A DNA stretch of 60,000 bases from Cryptomeria japonica (lineage: Eukaryota > Streptophyta > Pinopsida > Cupressales > Cupressaceae). The notes beneath the pieces are model-generated. The model saw only the letters and a list, made by a program, of their open reading frames with translations, ran no database searches and was not told where the DNA came from. Shown piece by piece: positions 11,397 through 24,165 of the stretch (within the stretch, counting starts at the first letter, position 1; each line of letters starts with the position of its first letter). The position numbers were made by a program, and so were the translations under genes. The stretch is taken from contig NC_081410.1 of assembly GCF_030272615.1 (NCBI RefSeq), positions 574,319,241 through 574,379,240 on the forward strand, read 5' to 3'.

Positions 11397-12570
11397 TTTT
11401 GGTGAACCCGACGTGAACATCCTTTCTGATTTTTCATGCTTAGATCTGAAAAAATTGATTACATTTCCATGTTTGATCTTTTGCAAAATTTTAGAGGTGA
11501 TGGCATAAAAACCCTAAATTTTCTTTTTGGTAATTGAACTTGCGAAATGTCTAAATGTTAATGCCTGTTTCGGATCTGCCCTTCTATTACAAATTATCAA
11601 TTCATATTTGTGCTTTAATTCTAAAAATTAAGTGGTTAAATGTCAAAACCCTAATTTTTGAAACCCTCTTAATTCAACCTTTGTCTAACAATTTCACTAA
11701 TCAAAACATCTCCAAATCAGCTGTAACTTTGGATTCTGCAATAAAATCACAATATCTTTCATCCCTGAAAATTTGGAAAAAAGTTGCGAGGACCGTGTTG
11801 CACTCCGAGCGCCATCGTCCCCGACATTTTTTCCAAAATTTCGGGAGCGAGATCTTGCTGTATTTTCCTGCTAAAATCCAGAATTTTGGCTGATTTTGTC
11901 AATTATAACACTTTCAAAATTACAGTCAAAGTTGGTCTTGCGATTGCTTGGTCTAAGGCTTCTAATCATTCAAAAGTCATTGAAATTAAAATTTTGTGTC
12001 AAAATTGCATTTTTATTATCATAAATCTGAAAATTGTGTTTGCAGTCATTCGAAATTTCAGCGCTTTATTCAAATTCTTGCATTTTGTGACTTTTGAAAT
12101 TAAGTGCTTAATTACAACAACTTCGATTTCCGCTTTCAAAATAGAATTTTGCGTGAAATTGAGTCAATTTTTGAATTTCAAAATTTGCATTGCTTTTGAC
12201 ATTCCCTCTAAAATCATAAAATTCAAAATTTCAGTTTCCCTCTCTTTTTCAAAATTCAAATTTTGCATTTTTCGACAATCTTGATAGGGTTCAATTTTGA
12301 GATTACAACTTTAATTTGGCCTATCTACAGATCGTAAAATCACTCAATTTTTTCAGATTAGCTCTAAAATCATCATACCTTTCATCCCTGCAAATTTCGA
12401 AAAAAGTTGCAGGGACCGTGTTGCACTCCGGGCGCCACGGTCCCGGACATTTTTTCCGAAATTTCGGGAGACTGTTGTGATTGCATTTAACAGCTTAAAT
12501 CCAGAAAATTGGTTGATCTTACTGAAAATTGCTACCTCTAAATTCAAAACTTTCTCTCCTTCTCTAATGC
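11397..12570 (+). other. element A primer-binding site and long leader
   Basis: Directly after the LTR, TTT then TGGTGAACCCGACG (from 11400) is the expected place and form (starting TGG) of a tRNA primer site; I cannot assign the tRNA. The 1.17 kb leader is AT-rich and lacks a long frame. It contains two copies of a GC-rich block (about 11786-11850 and 12408-12475), each with a GGACCGTG...GTCC inverted repeat and ending in a TTTCGGGAG segment. Leaders over 1 kb are usual in TAT elements. Confidence 0.7.
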
Positions 12571-13179
12571 ATGAGTTTTACAACAATAAGCCCTACTTAC
12601 ACTATTCCCGTTAGACGAAGCCGTAGAATTAAGTCTTTCCGAGGTTTAACTACTGAGGAGATGGAACCTAATTTGAATGGCCTTTTTAACGAGGACATGG
12701 GTAATTCCTCTAATCCTCCTAATGATGAAGAAACTCTCTATGAGGTTTCTGTAGAACAACTTTCAAAATTGGATAACCAATTTGACGATTTTCGACAATG
12801 GATGTCTCAAGAATACCCTGATAGTCAAGCTCTTCCTTTAATTGAGGGTCTAAAACGTATGCTTCAAAGTGATAAGAATGGAATTGATATTTTGCGTGGT
12901 ATTGCACACATTGTGGATTCAAATGTGATACCTATGAAGAGTTGTGCCAAAACCTTAGGTTATACACAACCTCCTACACAAGACAATCATTCTATTCCTT
13001 TGACGACTCCTATTGCTAGTATACCTACCTTTACATCAAACATCATGGCTACTTCTATACAAGGCATTCCTCCTGTGATTACTAGTCATGGGGGCAACCC
13101 TTCTTCTTCAATTAACCCTCTTCCTTCATTCAATCCTACTTCTTCATTCATTCCTTCAATGAGTGTCCCTATTATATCT
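12571..13179 (+). pseudogene. element A Gag, N-terminal part (cut by element B)
   Basis: From ATG 12571 the frame encodes 203 residues of the Gag N-terminus: a basic segment (RRSRRIKSFRG), an acidic helical region and a Pro/Ser/Asn-rich linker. It is nearly identical to the corresponding part of element B's Gag. At 13179/13180 it switches into truncated LTR sequence of element B. The rest of A's gag resumes at 20702 after about 92 bp, judged against B's gag, has been lost. The start is supported by B's start at the same context (ATGAGTTTTACAAC). Confidence 0.85.
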
Positions 13180-14116
13180 CCCTGGTCGGCCTAAGGTCGG
13201 GAAAATCAGTCTATCAGCCCTAATTGACAAGTATATAAACTACATTTTTCTCTCTCATTTGGGAAGGAGAATGATGAGAAGGACATATGTGAAAAGCATG
13301 GAAACTATACTCAAGCATTCAAGCATTCAAGCAATTGATCATTCCAAGTCTCCATTCAAGGCTAAGTGTTGCATTCAAGTCAAGGATTCAACCATTGAAG
13401 AGGAGATCACTTATTACATGCTACATACTACAACATACAACATCTAAACCTTTGCACATAAGGATACAAACATCCTTAGAACAAGGTATTAGTACTTGTT
13501 TTACATTACAGTCATTTACATTTACAGCACTTGCTCATTTCTTGGTTAATTCCAAAACCAGGGTTTGACCTAAAGGAAAACCCCTAATCCCTAACCCCCC
13601 AATCGTCTTCGCTTTTCTGTGTGTAGGTTGCAGGTACACGGCTGAGATTGAAGATCTGGAATCCTTGTGCAAAGACGAACAGATCCCCCTTCGTTTCGCG
13701 GATTTTTCGAAGGACCGTGGCGCCGGGTGCCATCGTCCCGACAACTTTTTCTCAAATTTGTAGGACAGCGCCGTATCAACATTCTACTGCTAATTCCAGG
13801 TCCGCAGCTTCATCCTATAACCTAAACTCAGTTTATAAGCGAATCTTTATGACTTTCTATGCATCCTTAGCTTAATTTCCTTAATCAACATTCTTTACAA
13901 AAGAGGGTAGCCTTGCTTTCCTAACCCTTGAAATTCATTTAGCATCCAACCTTACATTGTGTGGGATTGGATCTTATGAGTTTCAACCCCTCTTTTGAAT
14001 GTAAATTCTTCCTCCTAAGTGAAAACCCATCGAATCCTAGCGAACCTCCCTTCTCTCTCCTCGGAGTTAGAAGAGGGGAGACCAACTAGGGTTCGACCGC
14101 GATTTTCCGCTTTACA
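13180..14116 (+). mobile_element. element B 5' LTR, 5'-truncated
   Basis: Matches 19764-20701 of B's 3' LTR and ends GCTTTACA, followed by TTTTGGTGAACTCGACG, a one-base variant of A's primer-site region. The first 269 bp of the LTR are absent. Confidence 0.88.
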
Positions 14117-15300
14117 TTTTGGTGAACTCGACGTGAACATCCTTTCTGATTATTCATGATTAGATCTGAAAATTGATTCCTTGATTACATTTCCATGTTT
14201 GATCTTTTGCAAAATTTTAGAGGTGATTGCATAAAAACCCTAAATTTTCTTTTTTTTGAACATTGAACTTGCGAAATGTTTAATTATTAATGCTTGCTTC
14301 AGATCTGCTTTTCTATTATAAATTATCAATTCATATCTGTACTTTAATTTTGAAAATTAAGTGGTTAAATGTCAAAACCCTAATTTTTGAAACCCTCTTA
14401 ATTCAACCTTTGTTTGACCATTTGACCGATCAAAACATCTCCAAATCAGCTGTAACTTTGGATTCTGTAATAAAATCACAATATCTTGCATCCCTGAAAA
14501 TTTGGGAAAAAGTTGCGAGGACCGTGTTGCACTCCGGGCGCCATCGTCCCCAACATTTTTTCCAAAATTTCGGGAGCGAGATCTTGCTGTATTTTCCTGC
14601 TAAAATCCAGAATTTTGGCTGATTTTGTCAATTATAACACTTTCAAAATTACAGTCAAAGTTGGTCTTGTGATTGCTTGGTTTAAGGCTCCTAATCATTC
14701 AAAAATTGTTGAAATTGAAATTTTGTGTCAAAATTGCTTTCTTACTGTCCTAAATCTGAAAATTGTGTTTGCATTCATTCAAAATTTTAGTGCTTTATTC
14801 AAATTCTTGCATTTTTGTGACTTTTGAAATTAAGTGCTTAATTACAACAACTTTGATTTCCGCTTTCAAAATTGAATTTTGCGTGAAATTGAATCAATTT
14901 TTAAATTTCAAAACTTGCACTGCTTTTGACATTCCCTCTAAAATCATAAAATTCAAAATTTCAGTTTCCCTCTCTTTTTCAAAATTCAAATTTTGCATTT
15001 TTCGACAATCTTGATAGGGTTCAATTTTGAGATTGCAACTTTAATTTGGCCTATCTACAGATCGTAAAATCCCTCAATTTTTTCAGATTAGCTCTAAAAT
15101 CATCATACCTTTCATCCCTGCAAATTTCGAAAAAAGTTGCAAGGACCGTGTTGCACTCCGAGCGCCACGGTCCCGGACATTTTTTCCGAAATTTCGGGAG
15201 ACTGTTGTGATTGCATTTAACAGCTTAAATCTGGAAGATTGGCTGTTTTTACTGAAAATTGCTACCTCTAAAATCAAAATCTTCTCTCTCTCTCTAGTGC
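14117..15300 (+). other. element B primer-binding site and leader
   Basis: 1184 bp, alignable end to end with A's leader. It carries the same two GC-rich hairpin blocks (about 14515-14580 and 15140-15205). No coding frame is convincing. Confidence 0.7.
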
Positions 15301-18300
15301 ATGAGTTTTACAACAAAAAGCCCTACTTACACTATTCCCGTTAGATGAAGCCGTAGAATTAAGTCTTTCCGAGGTTTAACTACTGAGGAGATGGAACCTA
15401 ATTTGAGTAGTCTTTTTAACGAGGACATGGGTAATTCCTCTAATCCTTCGAATGATGAAGAAGCTCTCCATGAAGTTTCCGTTGAACAACTTTCCAAATT
15501 GGATAACCAATTTGATGATTTTCACCAATGGATGTCTCATGAGTATCCCGATAGTCAAGCTCTTCCTTTAATTGAGGGTCTAAAACGCATGCTTCAAAGT
15601 GATAAGAATGGAATTGATATTTTGCGTGGTATTGCACACATTGTGGATTCGAATGTGATGCCTATGAAGAGTTGTACTGAATCTTTAGGTTATACACAAC
15701 CTCCTACACAAGTCAATCATTCTATTCCTTTGATGACTCCTATTGCTAGTATACCTACTTTTACATCAAACATAATGGCTACTTCAACACAAGACATTCT
15801 TCCTATGATCACCAGTCATGGGGGAAACCCTTCTTCTTCAATTAACCCTCTTCCTTCATTCAATCTGACTTCTTCATTCATTCCTCCAATGAGTGTTCCT
15901 ATTACATCTTCACAAATGAACATGACGCAAGGGGGCAATTCGTTTAACCATTCCATTCCTCCTTGTAGCGTTCCTCCTATCCAATCATCTCCTATGACTA
16001 ATTATCATAGAGTCCCACCACCTTACTCTTTACCTTCTTTCAATAACATAACACCTCCATCTCAATCTAACACATCTAATATGAATTCTTCGACTGAAGC
16101 GACCATTAACAATCTTGCACAAACTGTCTCTTCTTTACAGCAACAAATTGCCTCTATGAATCAATATAAGTCTAGTGTGCCCACATTTGATGTTGCGAGC
16201 CCACTTTCTCTTGACATTTTTCGAGCTATCCCTCCTAAACATGTTGAAATTCCACATTTGGAGCTTTATAATGGTAAAGGAGATCCTCTAACACATGTTA
16301 AGACTTTTCAAACAATATGTACTGATTTTGCTTATGACCAAAGGTTGCTTGCAAAACTATTCACCAGAACATTAAGAGACAAAGCCCTACAATGGTATTG
16401 CTCGTTGCCTTCTTATTCTATTACTTCTTTCGAACAACTTGCAAATGCTTTCATTCAACAATTTCAAAACAATATAAGTCCTAAAGTTACTTTGATTGAT
16501 TTAATGCATTGTAAACAAGGTGTTAAAGAAAAAGTGACTGATTTCATTGGTAGATATAAGCATTTGTATGCTCAAATTTCTTTTCCAGTGCCTGATAATG
16601 ATATTCAAAGAATCTTTATTTCTAATTTGCAAAAAGATATTCGAGACAAACTTCTGTTTTCTGAGTTTACTTCTTTCCAACAGTTGTGTGCCACTCTTCA
16701 CAATTATCAACTGACTGTGAGTCAAATGGAACAATCACATCCTATGGCTCCGAGTGATAAGGGTGATAGCAGTCAACAACCATTTGGGAAGTTTAAACCG
16801 AACAGAGATTCCATCAAATTCAATGAAAACATCATCAACAACAATGTGAATGCAGCATCAGGTGTGCCTCCTATTTCTAAATTTTTCAGGAAAGAAAGAA
16901 AGTATACTCCTTTGAATGAATCATTGCATGGTATTATGAATAAATTATTGGAACAAAATGTGCTTACTCTTCCTCCTATAAGACAAATTGATCTTGCAAA
17001 GATTACTTCACCTTATTTTGATCACAAAGCTTTTTGTCACTTTCATCGTCAGCCTGGGCATGATACTGAAAAATGTTTTTCTTTAAAGGGTAAAATTCAA
17101 GATTTGATTGATAATAATACTATTTCTGTTTCTGGAGTGAATGATAAAGGCAACACATTTGTAGCTCCTCCTAACCAAAATCTTCAGATTTTTACTGATC
17201 CATTACCTTCTCATACCTCTCATACCTCTAATGCGATTGAGGCTAATGATTCCTCTTTCTCATCTGATGGTCTTGTGTCTATGACTCCGAATGTGATTAA
17301 CTTTGTAGAGCAGCAAGAAATCCCTAAAGAACCTTCCATCACATTTGATTCTAGTGAAACCATTAGAGCACCTGATGGTCCTTTATACATAGTTGCAAAA
17401 GTCAAAAATACACCTTGCCGTGGAGTGCTTATTGATCCTTCATGCATGGTTAATGTTATTACTGAAGAATTTCTTTTTACTTTGCAATTGAATCAAGTGA
17501 TCTATGACAAAACAGATGTGATTGTGAAACTATTTGATGCATTTTCTTCTCCTGCAATTGGTTCTATTACATTGCCTATTGAGGTTCATAATAAATCTCT
17601 TGATGTGAACTTTGCTATTATTCCATCTTCCGAACAATTTCGTGTGAAGCTTGGCTATCCTTGGCTATCTTCCATGAAAGCTATTGCTTCTCCTATTCAT
17701 AAGTGTTTGAAATTTCCCCATAATGGTGAAGTTGTTACTATCAATCATAGTCTCTTTAAACCAGCTGAAAGAACCTCTAGTGTTCCTATTGATTACTTTT
17801 GGCCCAAACAATTCCAATCTCTTCCTCCGCGAAGTGATCATCTTTTTAAATCTTATCAAAAGTGGAAAACAGATATGATCCTATCTCTAAGTGAACCTAG
17901 AACACCTAAGCTTGACATTCCTATCATTCTTGAGAAGGAAATTCTTCCTTTGAAAGACAAATCTAATGTCTTTCCTCAAGAAGATTCCCAACCCGTCCCC
18001 ATGGATGTGACTATGTCTATGCCTAATAAATCTTCTAAAAGTAGACCTATACCTCCTCGTCATGATGGACGTGGTCTTCTTCCTAAACCAAAAATTCTTC
18101 CTTTATATGGAGCAGTTCCTCCTCCTGCCTTTTATAGAGAGAAGAGACCTTCTCCTTCTCCTATTATCCAGCCTAAGAGACCACAACCTAAACACCCAAG
18201 TGATAGGGATGAGAACATTCCTCCTCCTCTATCTTCTACACTTCCTACTAAGACTAGACGTAATCGTTCTGCACGGGAACGCCGACGAAAGCGTCATCTT

Positions 18301-18735
18301 AGGGCTCAAGCAGCTGCTTCTCAAACTTCACAATCTCCAAAAACACCTTCAACAAGCATTATTCCATTTTCTCCTCAGTCGGATATTGAGCCTAAATCTC
18401 CTAAACATAAGATGCATGATGGTCTTGATCCTGTGCGAGTTAAAGATCCTATTTTTATAAATCTTGATGATGATATATATGAAAATGTTATGCATGATGA
18501 AAATGTTACTCCTCTTGCTTCTGATAGTGAATATGAACTTGTTGATGTTGATAACCATTTATCTAATGAATTTTCTAAAGCACTTATCCTAGCTCCTAGA
18601 CAAGAACAACGTGGCTTGGAACATGAACGTAGCCCTTGTTTGGATCTTGTGATAGCTCCATCTGCTGTGTTGGATGTTCCTCCTCTAGCGTGTTCCCTGC
18701 CTTCCGAAACATTGATCAGCAAGATCGGGGGGTAG
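15301..18735 (+). CDS. element B Gag / protease-like protein with long basic tail (1114-codon open frame)
   Basis: Structural protein of the gag-only element. The family start is ATG 15301, but codon 16 is TGA (15346-15348; element A has CGA), so the uninterrupted frame starts at ATG 15391. Residues from 15391: Pro/Ser/Asn-rich linker about 100-230; short coiled coil about 231-256; retrotransposon Gag domain about 280-445 (LYNGKGDPLTHVKTF, LRDKALQWYCSLP); knuckle-like Cys549-X2-His552-X4-His557-X4-Cys562; protease-like region about 665-790, where the catalytic Asp-Ser/Thr/Gly-Gly position reads Asp682-Pro-Ser-Cys, and which ends LGYPWLSSMKAI. A roughly 300-residue tail contains an Arg-rich motif (about 954-972) and acidic segments. 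There is no RT. The frame is strikingly long for this window. One stop near the N-terminus may prevent full-length translation. Confidence 0.85.
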
Positions 18736-19494
18736 ATGACGTGCTAGACTAGTTACATTAGCATGGCAGATTCTCTCCCCCTCTCTTTTGTTACTTCTTC
18801 TATATGTTATTCTCATTCTTCTATTTGTCGTCCTTAGTGTTGTCTACTTGAGGACGCCGCAAAGCATTGAGATCTCTCGGTCTCTCTCATGTTGACTCAA
18901 AAGACACATGTGTTCCCTTCTTCTAGGTGACCTTCCTTGATTGAGGAATGAAGAACAATTATGCATACATACATATGATATATACATGACTTATCATACA
19001 GCATACTGACCCTGAGGAAAGCGAAGTCACCTCGTGCTTTGTGTTTTGTGTCTATTATCCTTGGGTTTATCTCACACTTGGGGGCTAAATATTTGCGATA
19101 ACGTTCTCCTTTTCCTTTCTCATTTCTTATGTGTATCACTACGTTAAAACAATCACCCCCGTTGAGGCGTGTGCGATCGCTTTAACGTAGGGGGACATAC
19201 ACCCTGTCTATCCTTTCAAAGATACTTGAAAATTTCTTGGCAAACTTAGCTTTGTCTTGAAGATTTTTGGTATTTCTTTTGCATGACTCATAGTGAGGGA
19301 ACCTTACTACTGACAGTCATGGTTCTCCCTCGTGATCTTCCCTTTTACTTTGTCAATCGAAGTCGTAAGATCCTTAGTCCACTGGGGGCTTGGTGTGTCT
19401 TGCCTCCTTGACGTGGTGAAAGTCTTTCAACGTTGTTTCCTTGTACTTTACCGGAAGTATGAGCATACATACTCCCGCTAAAGTGGGGGCTAAA
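18736..19494 (+). other. element B 3' non-coding region with hairpin and polypurine tracts
   Basis: Conserved with A's region 23382-24165. Features: a perfect 10-bp inverted repeat CTACGTTAAA...TTTAACGTAG (19139-19190), and three TGGGGGCT-type purine tracts (19077-19090, about 19381-19392, 19481-19494). The last directly precedes the 3' LTR and is the polypurine tract that primes plus-strand synthesis. Confidence 0.7.
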
Positions 19495-20701
19495 TGTAGC
19501 GTCCTAAAATTGCGACACTTGCAATTTCGACTGCATTTCGGTCTTCACGATGGCGACGCAACACGCAACCTGAATGGAGACCCCAAAACTTGCTCACGAC
19601 ACTAAAAACTGCATTTTTTAAGCACCATTGGCCAGAACCTCCTTGCACCCCGCTGTCCCGGAGGTGGGACCAGAGCACCCAGCGCCCTGGTCCCTGGGTC
19701 CTATTTTGGGCCCGGTTTCCTATGTGATATCGGGTCTTTTTTATTGCAATTTGGAAATATACTTCCCTGGTCGGCCTAAGGTCGGGAAAATCAGTCTATC
19801 AGCCCTAATTGACAAGTATATAAACTACATTTTTCTCTCTCATTTGGGAAGGAGAATGATGAGAAGGACATATGTGAAAAGCGTGGAAACTATACTCAAG
19901 CATTCAAGCATTCAAGCAATTGATCATTCCAAGTCTCCATTCAAGGCTAAGTGTTGCATTCAAGTCAAGGATTCAACCATTGAAGAGGAGATCACTTATT
20001 AAATGCTACATAATACAACATACAACATCTAAACCTTTGCACATAAGGATACAAACATCCTTAGAACAAGGTATTAGTACTTGTTTTACATTACAGTCAT
20101 TTACATTTACAGCACTTGCTCATTTCTTGGTTAATTCCAAAACCAGGGTTTGACCTAAAGGCAAACCCCTAATCCCTAACCCCCCAATCGTCTTCTCTTT
20201 TCTGTGTGTAGGTTGCAGGTACACAGCTGAGATTGAAGATCTGGAATCCTTGTGCAAAGACGAACAGATCCCCCTTCGTTTCGCGGATTTTTCGAAGGAC
20301 CGTGGCGCCGGGTGCCATCGTCCCGACAACTTTTTCTCAAATTTGCAGGACAGCGCCGTATCGACATTCTACTGCTAATTCTAGGTCCGCAGCTTCATCC
20401 TATAACCTAAACTCAGTTTATAAGCGAATCTTTATGACTTTCTATGCATCCTTAGCTTAATTTCCTTAATCAACATTCTTTACAAAAGAGGGTAGCCTTG
20501 CTTTCCTAACCCTTGAAATTCATTTAGCATCCAACCTTACATTGTGTGGGATTGGATCTTATGAGTTTCAACCCCTCTTTTGAATGTAAAGTCTTCCTCC
20601 TAAGTGAAAACCCATCGAATCCTAGCGAACCTCCCTTCTCTCTCCTCGGAGTTAGAAGAGGGGAGACCAACTAGGGTTCGACCGCGATTTTCCGCTTTAC
20701 A
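19495..20701 (+). mobile_element. element B 3' LTR (1207 bp)
   Basis: Begins TGTAGCGTCC after GGGGGCTAAA and ends GCTTTACA at 20701, then continues directly into gag coding sequence of element A (TTATCATAGAG). It carries one GC-rich inverted repeat (19666-19694). Confidence 0.92.
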
Positions 20702-23381
20702 TTATCATAGAGTCCCACCACCTTACTCTTTACCTTCTTTCAATAACATAACACCTCCATCTCAATCTAACACATCCAATATGAATTCTTCGACTGAAGC
20801 GACCATTAACAATCTAGCACAAATTGTCTCTTCTTTACAGCAACAAATTGCCTCTATGAATCAATCTAAGTTTAGTGTGCCCACATTTGATGTTGCGAGC
20901 CCACTTTCTCTTGACATTGTCCAAGCTATTCCTCCTAAACATGTTGAAATCCCGCAGTTGGAACTTTATAATGGTAAAGGAGATCCTCTAACACATGTTA
21001 AGACTTTTCAAACAATTTGTACCGATTTTGCTTATGACCAAAGGTTGCTTGCAAAACTATTTACTAGAACATTAAGAGACAAAGCCCTACAATGGTATTG
21101 CTCGTTGCCTTCTTATTCTATTACTTCTTTCGAACAACTTGCAAATGCTTTCATTCAACAATTTCAAAACAATATAAGTCCTAAAGTTACTTTGATTGAT
21201 TTAATGCATTATAAACAAGGTGTTAAAGAAAAAGTGACTGATTTCATTGGTAGATATAAGCATTTGTATTCTCAAATTTCTTTTCCAGTGCCTGACAATG
21301 ACATTCAAAGAATCTTTATTTCTAATTTACAAAAAGATATTCGAGACAAACTTCTGTTTTCTGAGTTTACTTCTTTCCAACAGTTGTGTGCAACTCTTCA
21401 CAATTATCAACTGACTGTGAGTCAAATGGAACAACCACATCCTATGGCTCCGAGTGATAAGGGTGATAGCAGTCAACAACCATTTGGGAAGTTTAAACCG
21501 AACAGAGATTCCATCAAATTCAATGAAAACATCATCAACAACAATGTGAATGCAGCATCAGGTGTGCCTCCTATTTCTAAATTTTTCAAAAAAGAAAGAA
21601 AGTATACTCCTTTGAATGAATCATTGCATAGTATTATGAATAAGTTATTGGAACAAAATGTGCTTACTCTTCCTCCTATAAGACAAATTGATCCTGCAAA
21701 GATTACTTCACCTTATTTTGATAACAAAGCCTTTTGTCAATTTCATCGTTAGCCTGGGCATGATACTGAAAAATGTTTTTCTTTAAAGGGTAAAATTCAA
21801 GATTTGATTGATAATAATACTATCTCTGTTTCTGGAGTGAATGATAAAGGCAACACATCTGTAGCTCCTCCTAACCAAAATCTTCAGATTTTCACTGATC
21901 CATTGCCTTCTCATACCTCTAATGCAATTGAGGCTAATGATTCCTCTCTCTCATCTGATGGTCTTGTGTCTATGACCCCGAATGTGATTAACTTTGTAGA
22001 GCAGCAAGAAATCCCTGAAGAACCTTCCATCACATTTGATTTTAGTGAAACCATTAGGGCACCTGATGGTCCTTTATACATAGTTGCAAAAGTCAAGAAT
22101 ACACCTTGCCATGGAGTGCTTATTGATCCTTCGTGCATGGTTAATGTTATTACTGAAGAATTTCTTTTTACTTTGCAATTGAATCAAGTGACCTATGACA
22201 AAACAGATGTGATTGTGAAATTATTTGATACATTTTCTTCTCCTGCAATTGGTTCTATTACATTGCCTATTGAGGTCCATAACAAATCTCTTGATGTGAA
22301 CTTTGCTATTATTCCATCTTCCGAACAATTTCGTGTGAAGCTTGGCTATCCTTGGCTATCTTCCATGAAAGCTATTGCTTCTCCTATTCATAAGTGTTTG
22401 AAATTTCCCCATAATGGTGAAGTTGTTACTGTCAATCATAGTCTCTTTAAACCAGCTGAAAGAACCTCTAGTGTTCCTCTTGATTACTTTTGGCCTAAAC
22501 AATTCCAATCTCTTCCTCCGCGAAGTGATCATCTTTTCAAATCTTATCAAAAGTGGAAAACAGATATGATACTATCTCTAAGTGAACCTAGTACACCTAA
22601 ACTTGACATTCCTATCATTCTTGAGAAGGAAGTTCTTCCTTTGAAAGATAAAACTAATGTCTTTCCTCAAGAAGAATCTCAACCCATCCCTATGGATGTG
22701 ACTATGTCTATACCTAATAAACTTCCTAAGAGTAGACCTATACCTCCTTGTCATGATGGACTTGGTCTTCTCCCTAAACCAAAAATTCCTCCTTTGTATG
22801 GAGCAGTTCCTCCTCCTTCTTTTTATAGAGAGAAGAGATCTTCTTCTTCTCCTATTATCCAGCCTAAGAGACCACAACCTAAACACCCAAGTGCTAAGGA
22901 TGAGAACATTCCTCCTCCTCAGTCTTCTCCACTTCCTACTAAGACTAGACGTAATCATTCTGCACGCGAACGCTGACGAAAGCGTCGTCTTAGAGCTCAG
23001 GCAGCTGCTTCTCAAACTTTGCAATCTCCAAAAACAACTTCAACAAGCATTATTCCATTTTCTCCTCAGCCGGACATTGAGCCTAAATCTCCTAAACATA
23101 AGATGCATGATGATCTTGATCATGTGCGAGTTAAAGATCCTATTTTTATAAATCTTGATGACGATATAGATGAAAATGTTACTCCTCTTGCTTCTGATAG
23201 TGACTATGAACTTGTTGATGTTGATAACCATTTATCTAACGAATTTTCTAAAGCACTTATCCTAGCTCCTAGACAAGAACAATGTGGCTCGGAACATGAA
23301 CATAGCCCTTGTTTGGATCTTGTGATAGCTCCATCTGCTGTGTTGGATGTTCCTCCTCTAGCGTGTTCCCTGCCTTCCTGA
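20702..23381 (+). pseudogene. element A Gag, C-terminal part
   Basis: Continuation of A's gag after the nested element. It contains the coiled coil, Gag domain, knuckle-like motif, protease-like region (again Asp-Pro-Ser-Cys) and the Arg-rich tail. It is broken by TAG at 21750-21752 (element B has CAG), TGA at 22974-22976 (B has CGA) and a one-base insertion near 23377 that brings a stop at 23379-23381. All three lesions are private to A, so B is the better-preserved copy. The apparent N-terminal frame running from B's LTR into this part is an accident of the junction, not a fusion gene. Confidence 0.85.
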
Positions 23382-24165
23382 AACATTGATCAGCAAGATC
23401 GGGGGGTAGATGACGTGCTAGACTAGTTACATTAGCATAGTAGACTCTCTTCCCATCTCTTTTGTTACTTCTTCTATATGTTATTCTCATTCTTCTATTT
23501 GTTGTCCTTGGTGTTGTCTACCTGAGGACGATGCAAAGCATTGAGATCTCTCGATCTCTCTCATGTTGACTCAAAAGACACATGTGTTCCCTTCTTCTAG
23601 GTGACCTTCCTTGATTGGGGAATGAAGAACAATTATGCATACGTACATATGATATATATACATGAATTATCATATAGCATACTGACCCCGAGGAAAGCGA
23701 AGTCACCTCGTGCTTTGTGTTTTGTGTCTATTATCCTTGGGTTTATCTCACACTTGGGGGCTAAATCCTTGCGATAACGTGCTCCTTTTTCATTTCTTAT
23801 ATGTATCACTACGTTAAAACAATCACCCCTGGTGAGGCATGTGCCATCGCTTTAACGTAGGGGGGCATACATCCCGTTCATATCTTTTCAAGATACTTGA
23901 AAATTTCTTCGTAAATTTAACCTTGCCTTGAAAATTTTTGATATCTTTCTTGCATGACTCATAGTGAGGGAACCTTACTACTGACAGTCATGGTTCTCCC
24001 TCGTGATCTTCCCTTTTACTTTGTCAATCGAAGTCGTAAGATCCTTAGTCCACTGGGGGCTTGGTGTATCTTGCCTCCTTGACATGGTGGAAGTCTTTCA
24101 ATGTTGTTTCCTTGTACTTTACCGGAAGTATGAGCATACATACTCCCGCTAAAGTGGGGGCTAAA
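23382..24165 (+). other. element A 3' non-coding region
   Basis: Same layout as in B: CTACGTTAAA...TTTAACGTAG inverted repeat at 23809-23860, an internal GGGGGCTAAAT tract at about 23753-23766, and the polypurine tract at 24152-24165 directly before the 3' LTR. Confidence 0.7.

Larger units (their letters stand above)
13180..20701 (+). mobile_element. element B: nested gag-only TAT-lineage element
   Basis: B's LTRs (13180-14116, truncated, and 19495-20701) are more like each other than like A's. Both read AAGGTCGGGAAAATC and CCCTAATTGACAAG, where A's LTRs have AAGGTCAGGAAAATC and CCCTAAATAACAAG. B's right LTR ends GCTTTACA and abuts A's gag at TTATCATAG, so B was inserted in A's gag. The first 269 bp of B's 5' LTR and about 92 bp of A's gag are missing at the left junction, which shows at most 1-2 bp of homology: a later deletion. 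Confidence 0.85.

Noticed and set aside
20604-20701. Apparent alternative N-terminus of Gag starting within the LTR
   Set aside because: The frame crosses the B LTR/A gag junction by chance; the first 33 codons are LTR sequence.
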